From: Madurella fahalii
Lineage: Eukaryota; Ascomycota; Sordariomycetes; Sordariales
DNA: 64,000 nt
Assembly: GCA_029876055.1 (NCBI GenBank)
Contig: CM056879.1
Span: forward strand, 992,001-1,056,000
Direction of reading: 5' to 3'
Each line of letters starts with the position of its first letter. The first letter of the stretch is position 1. Position numbers and translations under genes: made by a program. The notes under the pieces were generated by a model. That model worked only from the letters and a program-made list of their open reading frames with translations, had not been told where the DNA came from and made no database searches. Shown here in pieces: positions 22,101 to 33,723 of the stretch.

Positions 22101-23992
22101 TATGGGCTAGGATAGCCAAGCCGTAAATGCTACAAGTCAGTAGTTGTTTTGCTAGGCCATCTTTTAGTGTAGGTATTGAACCTATTACAGCGTATGACGA
22201 AGGCTGTATTGGAGTAGGTGCGAGGTAGGTCTTCTAGGACAAACTGGTCGTATCGATCTACTAGGTAGCCAAGGACGAAGCCGTTGGATCTCCATAGGCA
22301 GTTGTTGCCAGGACTAATATCCTACCAGATTCCTTGCTTTCGCAGTTGCCGTAAAGACACTAGGTTGCAGACAAACCTAGGGTAGTAGGCCACATCTCGA
22401 AGCCGTAGGATATAGGTAGTTCTTGATCGGCGTTGCCGTTTCTATTGCCATCGAGGTTGTAACGGCTGGTACCCCTGAATCTGGATATCCACATCTCCGT
22501 ACCCTTGGATAGGTACTGGGCTATCGCCGGCCCATACGTAGTCGCTAAGCTCGGCCTTCTTGTAATTATTAAACCTGTATCTTTGGTTAAAGATATAAAT
22601 AGTAGTTCCAGAGTCTAGGATAGCTGAATTTTTTAAAGGATACTCAGCTGTTAAGAAGGCTGTCTTTGTAATCAGAAAACTGCTAGGGTAGTGGCCGATT
22701 TTCCGGCCTAGTCAACTCTGTAACTCTATCTGATGCCTCAGCTTCTCGACTTCTTTTTGTAACATTGGATCTTTCAAAGCCTCGTTGACCCTGATCCGAA
22801 TGTAGTCTCTTTCAGTAAAACCTTCGGGTGCTAATTCCGGAAAGGCATAGTAGTATCTCTATAAATAGTAGAACTGGCTATAACAGGGATATATGGTTGT
22901 GGCTGTGCCTAAGGCCTTCCTTAGCCCTATTTTAGGTCTTTTACCCTCTGGGATCTCGGCCTTGCCCGGAGCTTTATTCCGTTTTTTGGGCTTGCTACCG
23001 CTAGAGCTACCCTGTTGCGTTCGTTGACCATTATTTTGTTCCCCCCTATCACTACTAGGGCCGACTTCGCTATTAGAAGTGTCCTCCTGATGGGCCTTTT
23101 TACTACCTTTTGTAGTAGCGAAGGAAGGGCCAAACGTGCCTTTTACTATCTGGTGGCTACCCGGTCTGCAGGCTCTCGTTGACTGCTTTACCTCCTCTCG
23201 AAAGTCGTTAACTACCTCTCGGTAGGTCAAGGTTAACTGCGATACCTTTACTCCTTTCACTAGCTTATAGGCTGTAACCCAGTGACTTATGATCGGCTTT
23301 ACCGCATTAGTGAAATCCTGGAACCTGGTGCTTGTCGATAGAGCCTTAGGAACTTTCTTCCTTTGGGCGTTAGAGAGCGCTTGCTCCTAATTTTCGGATT
23401 ATCTGATTAGATCCTTAGGGACTCATACGAGGGGTTTGACGGCTTGTCGATAGACCTCCTGAGCGTCTGAGAGTGCTTTGTCGTTGCTGATACCGGTTTG
23501 GGTTTGAAGAGCCGAATACCATTCTGAGATTGTTTCGGTCGGGTCGTAGGAAGTAAGCTGGTAATATGGACTGACTGTCTTCAGAATCCACTACTTCAGC
23601 CGTTCGATCTTATCGGCTTGTTGCTCGTACTTCTTGAGCTCGGCTTAGTAAATAGACCATTCGAGTTGGAAGGTACGAAAACTGTCTGCTATAAGATCGC
23701 TGATTCCAATTGCTGACGTGGTTGAACCTGTAGCCGAGGTTACCGTCTGGTCGTCCTTAACTATAGATTCGGTACGGCCTCTAGCTGTAATAGTTGACTG
23801 GGTAGGACTTTTGTGCTTGTGACGTGCTGGGTCCAGAGTCGTAGGTTCGCTGAGGAATGGAGTAAGACCCTGAATCTGGGCCTACGTATTGCCGGCAACG
23901 GCCTGGGCTTGGAACTGCAGGTTCCAGGATTCCCAGTCGTCGGAACTAGTTAGGTAGACAGTCTTGTCGTTATTAATAGTAGTTATCTTGAA
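19180..23992 (-). pseudogene. Copia-3 Gag-Pol polyprotein, broken
   Basis: The same domain order as Copia-1 on the minus strand. Integrase residues are legible (VITEKIRAMRAGAKFPVILW at 21600-21640), the acidic EEA repeats lie near 21000, and the RT YVDD equivalent lies near 20130. The Gag C-terminal part with basic KPKKRNKAPGKAE is at about 22859-23260. At the expected Gag start (about 23992) the ATG has become ATA, a G-to-A change. Confidence 0.85.
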
Positions 23993-24069
23993 TCAGGTTC
24001 AGAGATGCTTTTGATTGTGCTTCCTTTGTTGGCTTGCTAATCGGAGGTTGAGCGAATGAGACTCTTAAT

Positions 24070-24357
24070 TGTTGGAAATACGGTACCTACCTCTGAATCT
24101 TGGGAAATGACAGTTGAGGTTTTTATGTGTCTTCTCTTGATTGTGTTGATTGTGCTTCTTGTATGTTCTTCTTTTCTCTCGTCTATCTTTACTAGAGAGA
24201 TTGCTCCTTTTATAGACGAGATACGCGTATAGGATGACGTCCGTACAGTGGTGTAGTTAGCTTCCAGCCTGCTTTAGCTGACTAGAATACATGGGTTTGA
24301 CTCCTATACTAGATCCTGTGATCTTGATCCTTGGACTAGTGCCTGACCCTTTTGACA
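24070..24357 (-). repeat. 5' LTR of Copia-3
   Basis: 288 bp, containing a TATAAAAGG motif on the minus strand. It has a small duplication (ACCTACCTC) relative to other LTR-B copies. Confidence 0.9.
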
Positions 24358-24368
24358 GCAACGACTAC

Positions 24369-24727
24369 TGTGAGGATCAAGGATCTAAGGGTAGTAAGAC
24401 CAGAGTGTCTGGGTACAAGCAGTGTATGCGTAACGTAGGAGTAGAGTGCTCGTTAGGGGTTGAGTAGTGGTCTCATTGAACTCTGCCTCTCCCCTAAACT
24501 CTATCTCCCGCCCTCCTTCTTATGCCTATAACAGTATCGCTAGGGCTTACTTCCCTACTCTGCTGCTTTGTCGTCCTCCTTACTAGTGCGCTCCTTCGAC
24601 GCTTATCTAACGTACTATTTATACCATTCCAGCTTAGTACCGTTATTGCTTCTGAGGCTCGCTTACGCTACGGCTCCGAGGCTTCCGGACTGCGCCTCAT
24701 ACTGGCCCCGTTCAGCCGGTCCTCATA
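24369..24727 (-). repeat. 3' LTR of Gypsy element
   Basis: 359 bp on the minus strand, with an internal TATAAATAG box (reverse of CTATTTATA near 24605). Confidence 0.9.
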
Positions 24728-26219
24728 GAGCCTCCCTCCTTCCGGGCTCCTGCCCTCAGGAGCTGCCCGGGCTATATGCTCCTATAAGCGGTCACCGCCC
24801 GAATTCCGGCCACCTTAGCCGTATACGCGAGCTGCATAGTTGCCCCTCCTGCATAGCGTCTAAGGCGCTGATAACCGAAGGGTCGTCTGTACTGCTGCAT
24901 TTTCCCTAGCTCTTATACCTACTAGTCGTATAGGCACTTGCAGTCCTTGGAATTTACAGGTACACTAACGCTGTGGGTTGCAGGCGCGGGCACGTCGGGC
25001 TCGCTACGTCGAGTCGTACGGTAGTTGATGGAATTGCCTATTATTGCCCTCCTACTTGGTTTAACAATAGTGTACGTATAATGTCAATAACTCAGAGGTA
25101 GGGGAAAGGGAATTTTTGCTGAGGGAAGGAAGTCGGAGTTAGTAATGCAGAAGGGTTGCATTTAGGTTGTATAGTCGTAGTATGGAGGCAGCTCTGTCCA
25201 GGCTCCTGGTAGTTATCCTCGATCTACTATCTCGCTATCCTTTTTGCATTGAATTTTACTTCGTCCTAGGAAAAGTGGGTCCAGCCCTGGCCCTAGGTAT
25301 AAATAGGCCTTCCCTCCTACTAATTCCTTTCCTCTTGTCTTCTTTACGGTCTTGTATTTGTAGGTTATGCCCTTCCTGCTCCTCCGTCTCCTTCCTTCTT
25401 ACCTGTACCTGCTACGCTCCTTTGTCGCTTGTACTACATACTTGTAGGCTGGTCTGCTAACTTGTTGGTGGGTTATAGTAGCCGTTACCGCTCTCGCTGT
25501 ACTGCTCTCGCTCTACTGCTCTCGCTCCGCCCTCTACGCTCCTTCCACTTGGTCCGCTATGTCGGACAAACGCCCTATATATAGCGCCCTCGTTGCTACC
25601 GCAGGGGGTTTGCACGTGCTGACCTTATCTTAGGCCGAAGATAATGAAGAGCCTCCTGGCTCTTCTAAGAAGTCTAAGGTCGCCCCGGCGTCCCCTGGTT
25701 CCCCGGTGGGTTGGATCTTCCTTTTCTATACTTTCGCTGCTTCTGACCTGCTCCTTTAGGTCGAAGACGACACTCTCCTATCCTCCCCGGTCGCTGCTAG
25801 TACCTCTAAGGCTTGTAATAAGTTTGTTGAGGGTACCTGCCATATTATCCTGTAAGTATCCTTCCCCTTACCGCTAGCTCCCTGCTGATTGTATATAGCT
25901 GCTACGCGTGCCTCCGCCGTATACTGAAGAAGGGTCCCTCTACCAGTTGTAAGAATTAGAGGAACTCCGGTACCCGCTACTCCCACTACGCGTCCTATAA
26001 TTATATGTGCCTGCCGGTAGGTCCTCCCTCCTTAGCTTACGCTGCTCCTGTAGCGCTTGGTGGTAGCGTCTGATCCTTCTAGGTTCCTCCTGATGCTCTA
26101 ACTGCTGTAGTTCGCTTTGTGGAGACCTTCGATTGTATGGAGTTCCCTAAGTCTGGCGAGTCTGTAAGTTCTCCCTTCTACTTCCTTGCTACGTGTTCCC
26201 TGTACTAATAGTACTTTCC

Positions 26220-26389
26220 TGTTACGAGTTGACAGGTTTGAACCTCGGCCCGTTGTGGGCCACCTTGTCATGTGATCTTGGCTCGTTGGGGGTCAACTTT
26301 GTCACATAAATAGTGTAGTTCTTCCGCCCTCACTTGCTTTGAGGGACGAGCAAAACCAGAACCTTACATCGTCTTTTTGCTTCGCAACA
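26220..26389 (+). repeat. 5' LTR of zinc-finger element
   Basis: 170 bp. Contains GTCATGTGATC and an AT-rich CACATAAATAG promoter-like motif near 26303-26313. Confidence 0.92.
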
Positions 26390-26559
26390 AGTGGTGCCTA
26401 CTACAGGAATTCCACCTGTCCATTTCTTTCGCGTGAAGATATGCGACCCCGATCTGATGCCTTACTATCAGTGAGCCTTTATGGCGTGACGAAATTGCGA
26501 CGACCCTTTCGTTAGGCCAGTCGTTGCTTCCCTTCGTGCGATCACCGACCGATTGCCGG

Positions 26560-26652
26560 CCGTTCGTTCTTAAGAAAAGGACCCGTTGAACCGCCGTTTT
26601 CTTTCCGATCAATTACCGACCGTTCGTTCTTAAGAAAAGGACCCGTTGAACC
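26560..26652 (+). repeat. direct repeat in the leader of the zinc-finger element
   Basis: A 33-bp unit beginning CCGTTCGTTCTTAAG occurs at 26560-26592 and again at 26620-26652, 60 bp apart and identical. It contains the palindrome TTCTTAAGAA. It could be a packaging or regulatory element, or a simple duplication. Confidence 0.85.
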
Positions 26653-26968
26653 ATGTCGTGTCAATTGACGGCCCTCTTCCGATTTACCTTACCTTTGCAG
26701 TCGAATTCAACTTCGACCTCGACCCTGCAGTCGAATTCGACCTCGACGTTGCAGTTCAATCAACGACCCTCCTGCCAGGCCAGTCGTCATTGGCGTCCGT
26801 AAGAGCGCAGATATCTTACAACCTTCTTCATTTGGTCGCGTTGCGAAGCCGAATGCGATCACCTGGTCTGGCCAACCTTGAGGTCAAATTCAGCTCCCTT
26901 ACCCGACTGCTCTTCGGCACTCTTTGGCCTTACCATCCTTCCTTTCTTTTCCTTCTTTCCTTTCTTCA

Positions 26969-27676
26969 ATGGGACCCCCAGATACGGCCCTGATGGCCCA
27001 GTCGAATCTACCTGCCCAGCCGACAAGATTACCGACAGCCCAGTCGAACCTGCCTGCCCAGCGATCCAATCCGACAGCCCAGTTACACACCTGCGATCAC
27101 TGTGGCCAGACCTTCGGCAGGAGACGACACCTAATCGGCCACGTCTTCCGGGATCACCCGAGACCCGAACCGAGCCAGCCGACGGCCCAGCCGACGACCC
27201 AGCCGAACCAGCCGAGAGCCCAGACGAGCTAGCCGAGCCAGCCGACGGCCCAGACAAGACAGCCGACAGCCCAGCAAGCAAGAGCCGACGAAGAAATACC
27301 CTCGTGGCTCCCAAAACTAGTCGAACGCGTCGTCTGGGCAGTAACAGAGGCCAACCGGCAACGCCAGCAGACAGACAGAATTTTCACAACCCCACCTCAG
27401 GCCCCACTTGGCCCAGCCTTAGCCTCGGCCCAAACCCGACAACCCTGCTTGGCCGAGATGACCTCAACTGCTCAAGATTCTGACTCCGACTCCGACGAGT
27501 CAACCCATCCTTACTACGACCACTACGACTACCCTGACAATCCTGACGATACCTGGGCCGAAGAAGGCTTCGTCGAAGATGACGAAGAAAGGTATGATGA
27601 TGGATGCGATGGATATGGCGACGAGTGGGAGGAATCGGATGGGCATGACGAGTATGATGACGGATATGATAGTTGA
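26969..27676 (+). pseudogene. zinc-finger ORF of the small LTR element, one stop codon
   Basis: From ATG 26969 the frame is 235 codons, interrupted only by TAG at 27230-27232 (a CAG in neighbouring repeats, C-to-T in a CpA context). The first part is rich in Pro, Gln and Ala with repeated QPTAQ-like units around a classical C2H2 finger (CDHCGQTF ... HLIGHVFRDH; C-x2-C-x12-H-x4-H, encoded from 27092). After the stop comes a predicted amphipathic helix (WLPKLVERVVWAVTEANRQR) and a very acidic, Tyr-rich tail (DSDSDSDES to the C-terminus). A Gag-like or DNA-binding role is possible. I recognise no family. Upstream codons to 26924 are open but lack an ATG. Confidence 0.6.
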
Positions 27677-27727
27677 GGGCAATGGGCAATGGGGACCATT
27701 GATTTTTGTTCTGATCCGGGGGCATCT

Positions 27728-27897
27728 TGTTACGAGTTGACAGGTTTGAACCTCGGCCCGTTGTGGGCCACCTTGTCATGTGATCTTGGCTCGTTGGGGG
27801 TCAACTTTGTCACATAAATAGTGTAGTTCTTCCGCCCTCACTTGCTTTGAGGGACGAGCAAAACCAGAACCTTACATCGTCTTTTTGCTTCGCAACA
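27728..27897 (+). repeat. 3' LTR of zinc-finger element
   Basis: 170 bp, identical to the 5' copy by direct reading. Confidence 0.92.
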
Positions 27898-28309
27898 TTT
27901 CCTGTCTAGACTGATGCTCTCGCGATCGAGGTCTAGGAGGCTGGCAATGCCGCCCTATATGTGCTCAAGGATTTTGCTACTCCTACGCCCCGTTCCTCCG
28001 ATCTCGCTGCCTACTGTGCCAGTGCTAAGTACGTTAGTCGTATGCTGCGCCTCCACCGCTTTAGTGGGGTTGCTGAGGGCCCGTTGTTCGCCTCTCTTGG
28101 TAATGCTGGTCGCTTGCCCGCGTCCTCGGGCGCTGCTCCTAAGCTCCCTCTACTACTAGAAGTATAGATCGCGGTTCTGACTAATATCTGGAAACGCTTG
28201 GGCGATATAGAGGAGCTGCTTTCGTATATCGCTGATTATCTTGCCCCTATAGAGGAGGAGGATACTGAGGTTAAGAATAAGGAGGAGTAGTTAGAGTGCT
28301 GCTAATATA

Positions 28310-31300
28310 CAGCTTTTCGTAGGTTTTTTAATGCCCTTTAGACAAATCGAAGCTTTTTCCCTCGCCTTGGTATACCCTTATATACTTATACCCTACGTTG
28401 CCTCTGTACCTTCACTAGTTCTGCCTCGTATGCCCTCAATAGTGGTCTATTATCTAGGTACTCCCTAGGTTCCCAGGTATTATCCTTAGGCGGATACCCT
28501 TTCTATTTGATCAGGAACTGCCTGTTCCTCGCTGGGTCCCTATAGTCGATAATGGCTTCTACCTTATAATACTACTCCTCTGGCTCGACATCGACTCTTT
28601 TACACTGCTCTCGAGCTTATTCCTCACTACCTTTAAATGGTTCGAGTAGGGTAATTGGGAAGACTCGATGGATGCGGTAACGCTGCAGTAGGTCTAGTTC
28701 GTATACCATCTTCCTGTTGCCAACAATCTTAAGGATCTTGAAGGGCCCTAGATACTTATCCACGAGTTTGCTATTCAGGCGCCGCTACTTAAGGTACTTC
28801 ATTGAGAGCCAGATCTATTGGCTAATCTCGAACGCCTTATCTTCCTGCTTGCAATTATACCACTTCTCGTAGTTCTTGTTGGTAGCGACGAGGATATCGC
28901 GGATCTTCCTACAGCTCGCTGACAGGTGTCTCACTCGCTTATCTGTAGCGGGGACGGCGTTCTTGGGAATTGCTGTAGGGTCCGGGGGATCTCGAGGGTG
29001 GAATCTATAGAGAAGGAAGGCCGGGGTTAACCGTATCGCTGTATAGTAGGAACTGTTATAGGCGTACTCCGCTAGGCGTAGATGATACGCCTAATCCACT
29101 TGATCGTAGCTATAGAACGTATGTAAGTAGTGCTTGAGTATTTGGTTCTGGTACTCCGTCTGCCCGTCAGTCTGCAGGTGATATACGGTGTTTAGGCGCC
29201 GCTTGATACCCAAAAGTTCGTATAAGGTCTTCCAGAAGGAGCTTGTAAACAGGCTGCCCCTATCGGATACGATAGACTAGGGAAGTCCGAAAGGTCAGTA
29301 GACGTAGTTGAAGAATAGTTCTGTAAAGGCGCTTGCTGTAAGCGTTGTAGTTGTTGTGATGTAGAGAGCGTACTTCGTAAACTTGTCTATTACGACTAGG
29401 GTAGCGTTATATACCTTGCCTGTCTGAGGGTCAATCGAGGTTGGTAGGCCTGTAATGAAGTCCACTGTAATCGTCTACTACGGTCCGTCGGGTACCGGCA
29501 ATACTATAAGCAAGCTGTAAGGGCGGTGTATACGTGGCTTTATATGTTAGTAGGTTATATAGTTGCTGTTGACGTACGCTACCACGTCCTCTCTTATAGA
29601 CGGCCAAAAGTAGTTGCGCCCTAGGCGCTCCTGCGTCTTCCTAAAGCCTCTATGGCCTGCGGTTGGTGCGTTATAATAGCTTTTAATCAGCTTGTGCCTA
29701 AGGAAGGGGGGAATATATACTCTACCTTGGTAACGGACGAGTCCGTCCTCTCCTTTTCTCTACAAGCCTTCGCTGCTGCTGCACCGCTTCCTCCGAATGT
29801 CCGACTGAAGCTATTAATCTTTCTATTGCTCTTCAAGCAATAACTCTTCTAAAAAGAGCTACCCTCCTTTTACCTAGGTCCCGTGATCTCCGTTTTTAGT
29901 ACTAGAGGCGCCTACGATAGGCGTACGGTGATCAGGTATAGCTTCATTATAAGAGTCATTCCCTATACGACGGCAGAGGCCCCTGACGCTGAATATAGTA
30001 TGATAACTACAATACGGTCCCTCGGGGGGGCTAACGCTAACGATATATATCTGCTTATGAATATCAGATATAACGCCCTTGTCCTTATCTATAGAGCTAC
30101 AGCCGCGCTTCTCGCTATAGTCCCAGACCTTTTAGACGACTATATCGCTCTGGCCTTCTTAGCTTAGTAGTAACCCTTTAAACTCTTCTTTTTCTTCTTT
30201 AATGGCTTCTTCGTCTTCAGCTGTCCTTATATACAGCGGCAATATAGCTTCGGGATACAGTCGGAGTAGTCCTCGGACTGCCGTAACAATAAGGTAAGGG
30301 CCAGGGTTCTTTTATTACCCTCGTTCGACCCTGTCCTACAGGAGTTGAAGTAGCGGGTTCTCAGTATTTTCGTCTACTTCTTCCTCTTCTATATAGTCTA
30401 GCCTACGTAAGAGACTGTCAGTGGGGTTCTGAATATTAGGGCGGTACTTAATAACGAAGTTAAATATAGCTAAGTCGTTGCTCTAATATAGCTGTCGCTG
30501 GCTCGGTCTCTTCTTAGTCTTCCAGTACTCTAGGTTAAGATGGTCTGTCAAGACTATAATCGGGACTTGGGTATAGAGGAGGTACTGAGACTAGGTGCGG
30601 AAGGCGTCGACGAATGTAAGCAGCTCCCTATCTCCGGTGTTATAGCGTGTCTCTTCAGGTATAAGCTTCCTTAACCTAAAGGCAATCAGATACCACCGAT
30701 CCTCGTAGAGCTATAAGAGTATAGCTCCAATTGTACGCTTCGAGGTATCTGTCTCTATATGGATAGGCAGGGAGGGATCGAAATGCTTGAGGATAGGGGC
30801 CTCGCTGAATTTACTTCTTAGTAGCTCGAACGCTTCGGCTGCCTCCTCTGTAAGTATAAATAGACGTTTCTGGTCGCTGCGTAGGAGGTCTATCAGAGGG
30901 GTAGAGATCTTCGAATAGTTTCTAATGAAACGACGGTAGAACCCTATAAATCCTAAGAAGACCTGGATATCGTATATACTGCGGAGGAGCGGCTACTGCG
31001 TAACGGACTCGACGTAGGACGGCTCTATAACAATCCCCTCGGGTAAGATTATATACCCTAGGAACTCGACTTTAGTAGTATAGAATTAGTATTTCTTGAG
31101 ATTGGTATAGAGGTCGGCCTTTTCCAATCGATCGAGGACTTCTTTTATATACTGCTTATATACTGCTTCGTTGTCGCTGTAAATCAGGATATCGTCTAAG
31201 TAGACGATATACGTAACGTCTATTAGTCTAGATAATACTTGGTTGATATATGTCTAGAAGGTTGCTAGAGCGTTGGCTAACCCTATTGGCATTATACGGA

Positions 31301-33530
31301 ATTTGTAGTAGCTATATCGTATACGAAAGGTGGTCTTCTACTCGTCGCCCTCGCTAAGCCTGATACGATAGTATATATCCTTCAAGTCGATCTTGGTATA
31401 GATCTTAGCCAATAACAGGCGGTTAAGGATCTCTCTAATTAGCGGGATAGGTATGCGGTTCTTACGTGTTACCGTATTTAGTCCTCGGTAGTCGACGACA
31501 AAGTGTAATTCGCCTCCCTTCTTTGGGACGAATAGGATAGGGGCGTCTGCAGGGCTTGTTGAGGGTCGTATCTAGCCCTTCTCTATAGCGGCCTTAAGCT
31601 ATTCGCGTAGGGTCTCGAGCTCTGTTGCCCCTAGTGGGTAAATCGGCCCCTAGGGTAGCTGTATACTGTCTACGAGTTCGATGCGATGCTTCGTCGTCGT
31701 CTGGGGGAAAGGTAAAATCCTAGACTTATGGAATAGCTTCTTATATGCCCGGTAAGCCTCGGGGAGCTACGGCTGCTCTAGCTCGTACGTTATGTTGGCA
31801 GAGTCCTCGCTAGAGAGGACAACAGTTGCGAGGGCGAATATAGATCCCGCCTACAGTTGCTTGGGCTCAATATATAAGCCCACTCGTAGCGCCTTAGACG
31901 GGTATATCTATATCTTGCTTCGGAAGTCGATATCGGGGTTGGCTATCTCGAGCTAAGGCTGGCCGAGAATAACGATAAAGGGCTCGATATCTACGACTAT
32001 AAGGCGTAGAAGGTACGTCTGAGTTCTACCTTTGCAGTCAGTAGTACGTATATAGAGGGGATATACTCTGTAAGTTCGTATAGGTTTATTTCCGATACCA
32101 GTAAGCCCTATAGACGGCTCGAAGTATTCGAGGAGGGAGTACTTAGTAAGGTAGCTATAGCTGATCAGATTGTAATCCGCTCCCGAGTCGAGTATTGTAG
32201 GTGTCTTCTTCTAACTCCCCTATAATCTGACTATAATATCGGATTCTATACGACGAAAGGTGCCCTCTATATTATTCTATTGCTCCGCTGCTACGGCCCT
32301 AGCGTATTCTCGTAGAGGGGTCTAGTTGCTATTGCTGATAAGGGTATTGTTGGGGTATCGGAGCGCTATATGGCCTACCTAGTTGTATCGTCTGTAGACT
32401 GCTTAGGGGCAATTAGTCGAGTAGTACCCAGGTTAGTTATAGGTATAGTAGTATTATTGCTGCTTATCCGCTCTCTCCGGTACTAGGGTATTAGACGGCC
32501 CCGACAGACAATTCCTAGCGATATAGCCCTCCTTTCTGCAGTTATAGCAGATAACGTTACACCCTAGTCGTATTGGCGGGTCTTAAGCACTCCTATTACC
32601 TAGCTCGAGGGCGGTAGGGGGTCGTGGCCGGGAGTGGTAGCCCGACGTTCCTTCGGCTCGCTAACTGTTTTCGATCCGCTGAGTAGTGCTTACCAGCTGC
32701 TAATACGTAGCTAGCAAGGTACTGTAGCAGGTAATTGCCAGACGAATCTCCCTATAGAACTTCGGGAGGAGGCCGATTATCTATTAACTTTCTTCTATCT
32801 AGTAAGGGAGGTCAGTAGTAATAGTTGTATATCGATCTACAAATTCTATAACCGTTTCGTCGTCGCGCTAATACAGGTTATCAAGCTGCGTAGCTACAGA
32901 AAGGGCATGCGTCTCCGGGTCCGAGAGCTGGCTACAAAGGAATTCGATAAGTTCTTCCTATATAACTAGGGTAAGGTCGAAGGCAGGGTCATTTTCCCTC
33001 TCGCTGATATAGTTAACCCAAATGTTCTTTGGGGTCCTACAGAGGCAGCTTACTATATATATAATACGGTCGCTACTTAGAATATTGCCGATAAGGGCGA
33101 AGTTCGCCTTACAGTCGAAAAGGAAATTGCGAAGGGTAGTCGCGTTGGACCTATTGTATATAGGATAGGTAAGTACCGGGGTCTTCCAAGTCACTCCTCC
33201 TAGTATAACTGCTCCGAGCTACTAGGGCGTTATGCCTACGGGGCTCGTAAGAGTGGGGTTAGGGGGGGTTAAGAGAGCCTCCCGGGAAGGATGTACTATT
33301 GGGTAAGACAGAGGTTCGGGCTCCGGGACAGGTTAGTCTCGGAGGAGCAGCTCTAGCTTAGCTCTTTTATAGCGCAACGTTGCCTATCTTCGAGCGATAG
33401 CGATCTCCTTATCAAGTCGTTGCTCCTCCTTTAGTAGTCGCTACTGGCGCTTAGGCAGCGGCGTACCCGGCTACGCTACGAGGGAGCGGCTAGCAAGCGG
33501 ATCGTCTGTAGGTAGGCGTCCTTGGGTCAT
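28310..33530 (-). pseudogene. Gypsy Gag-Pol polyprotein with chromodomain, broken
   Basis: The Gag begins at ATG 33528-33530 (MTQGRLPTDDPLAS). A CCHC knuckle near 32540 reads CYNCRKEGYIARNC, with Tyr for His. The protease motif DSGADY is near 32190. The RT reads RPSTSPADAPILFVPKKGG and VVDYRGLNTVTRKNRIP near 31450-31590, then YLDDILIYS near 31190. Integrase (VVIDKFTKYA, SDRGSLFTSSFW, TDGQTEYQN) lies near 29150-29450. The chromodomain (VEAIIDYRDPARNRQFLIK, then KGYPPKDNTWEP) is near 28450-28560. TAG/TAA codons interrupt every domain. The product would be the structural and replication polyprotein of a chromovirus; it is not translatable here. Confidence 0.88.
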
Positions 33531-33723
33531 ACTAAGGGGATTAAGGACTTGAGCGTCGGGAATCTCAGGGATGTTAGGGAGTTGAGTGCTGCTGGAAGGC
33601 TGGCTATTTGACGTAAGCGAGCCTTCTGTTTCGCTTGTAAGTTGATTGAGAGTAGTGCGTTGACGCCTTAGTACTATGTTCGTCCCGGACGGTCTAGTCG
33701 CCTGGAAGGCAAAGAGTTTAACG

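Larger units (their letters stand above)
18836..24357 (-). mobile_element. full-length Ty1/copia retrotransposon Copia-3
   Basis: A complete 5,522-bp element on the minus strand with TSD GCAAC (18831-18835 and 24358-24362). LTRs are 24070-24357 (5') and 18836-19119 (3'). The internal order on the minus strand is gag, integrase, RT, RNase H, and the reverse-complement polypurine tract lies next to the 3' LTR. RIP-type stops are abundant. It is inserted tail-to-tail in Copia-2, creating a long inverted repeat of Copia sequence. Confidence 0.93.
26220..27897 (+). mobile_element. 1,678-bp LTR element with zinc-finger ORF, recent insertion
   Basis: Two 170-bp direct repeats (26220-26389 and 27728-27897) start TGTTACGAGT and end TTCGCAACA, flanked by TSD TTTCC (26215-26219 and 27898-27902). 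Read base by base the two LTRs are identical. A putative primer-binding site (TGGTGCCTACTACAGG, from 26392) follows the first LTR, and a short G-rich tract (GGGGG at about 27716) lies just before the second. The internal 1,338 bp encode one ORF with a C2H2 finger but no protease, RT or integrase, so the element must be mobilised in trans. It is GC-rich with only one RIP-like stop, in contrast to its host element. It sits within an intron of the antisense gene. Confidence 0.9.
25559..28290 (+). pseudogene. antisense, intron-bearing cysteine-rich gene carried by the Gypsy element
   Basis: It reads opposite to gag-pol, between chromodomain and 3' LTR. Proposed exons: 25559-25705, 25760-25851, 25899-26016, 26083-26163, 27910-28290 (819 nt, 272 codons plus stop). 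All junctions are GT-AG and keep the frame. Branch-like sites TCTGAC, GCTGAT, TCTGAT and TACTAAT precede the acceptors. Intron lengths are 54, 47, 66 and, without the nested element, 63 bp. The product starts MSDKRPIYSALVA and has a cysteine segment (CYACLRRILKK, then RYSHYASYNYMC and LPVPPDAL). The two Tyr sit where C-x2-C-x6-C would be, as expected of TGY-to-TAY changes. The C-terminus is acidic. Four in-frame TAGs (25631, 25957, 27934, 28165) have C-to-T character. A TATAAATAG box lies at 25298. The resemblance to cysteine-rich C-x2-C...PVPP fungal proteins is from memory; the function is unknown. Confidence 0.6.

Noticed and set aside
27449..27676. Separate acidic ORF within the small LTR element
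   Set aside because: It is in the same frame as the zinc-finger ORF and separated from it only by one RIP-like stop, so treated as one gene.
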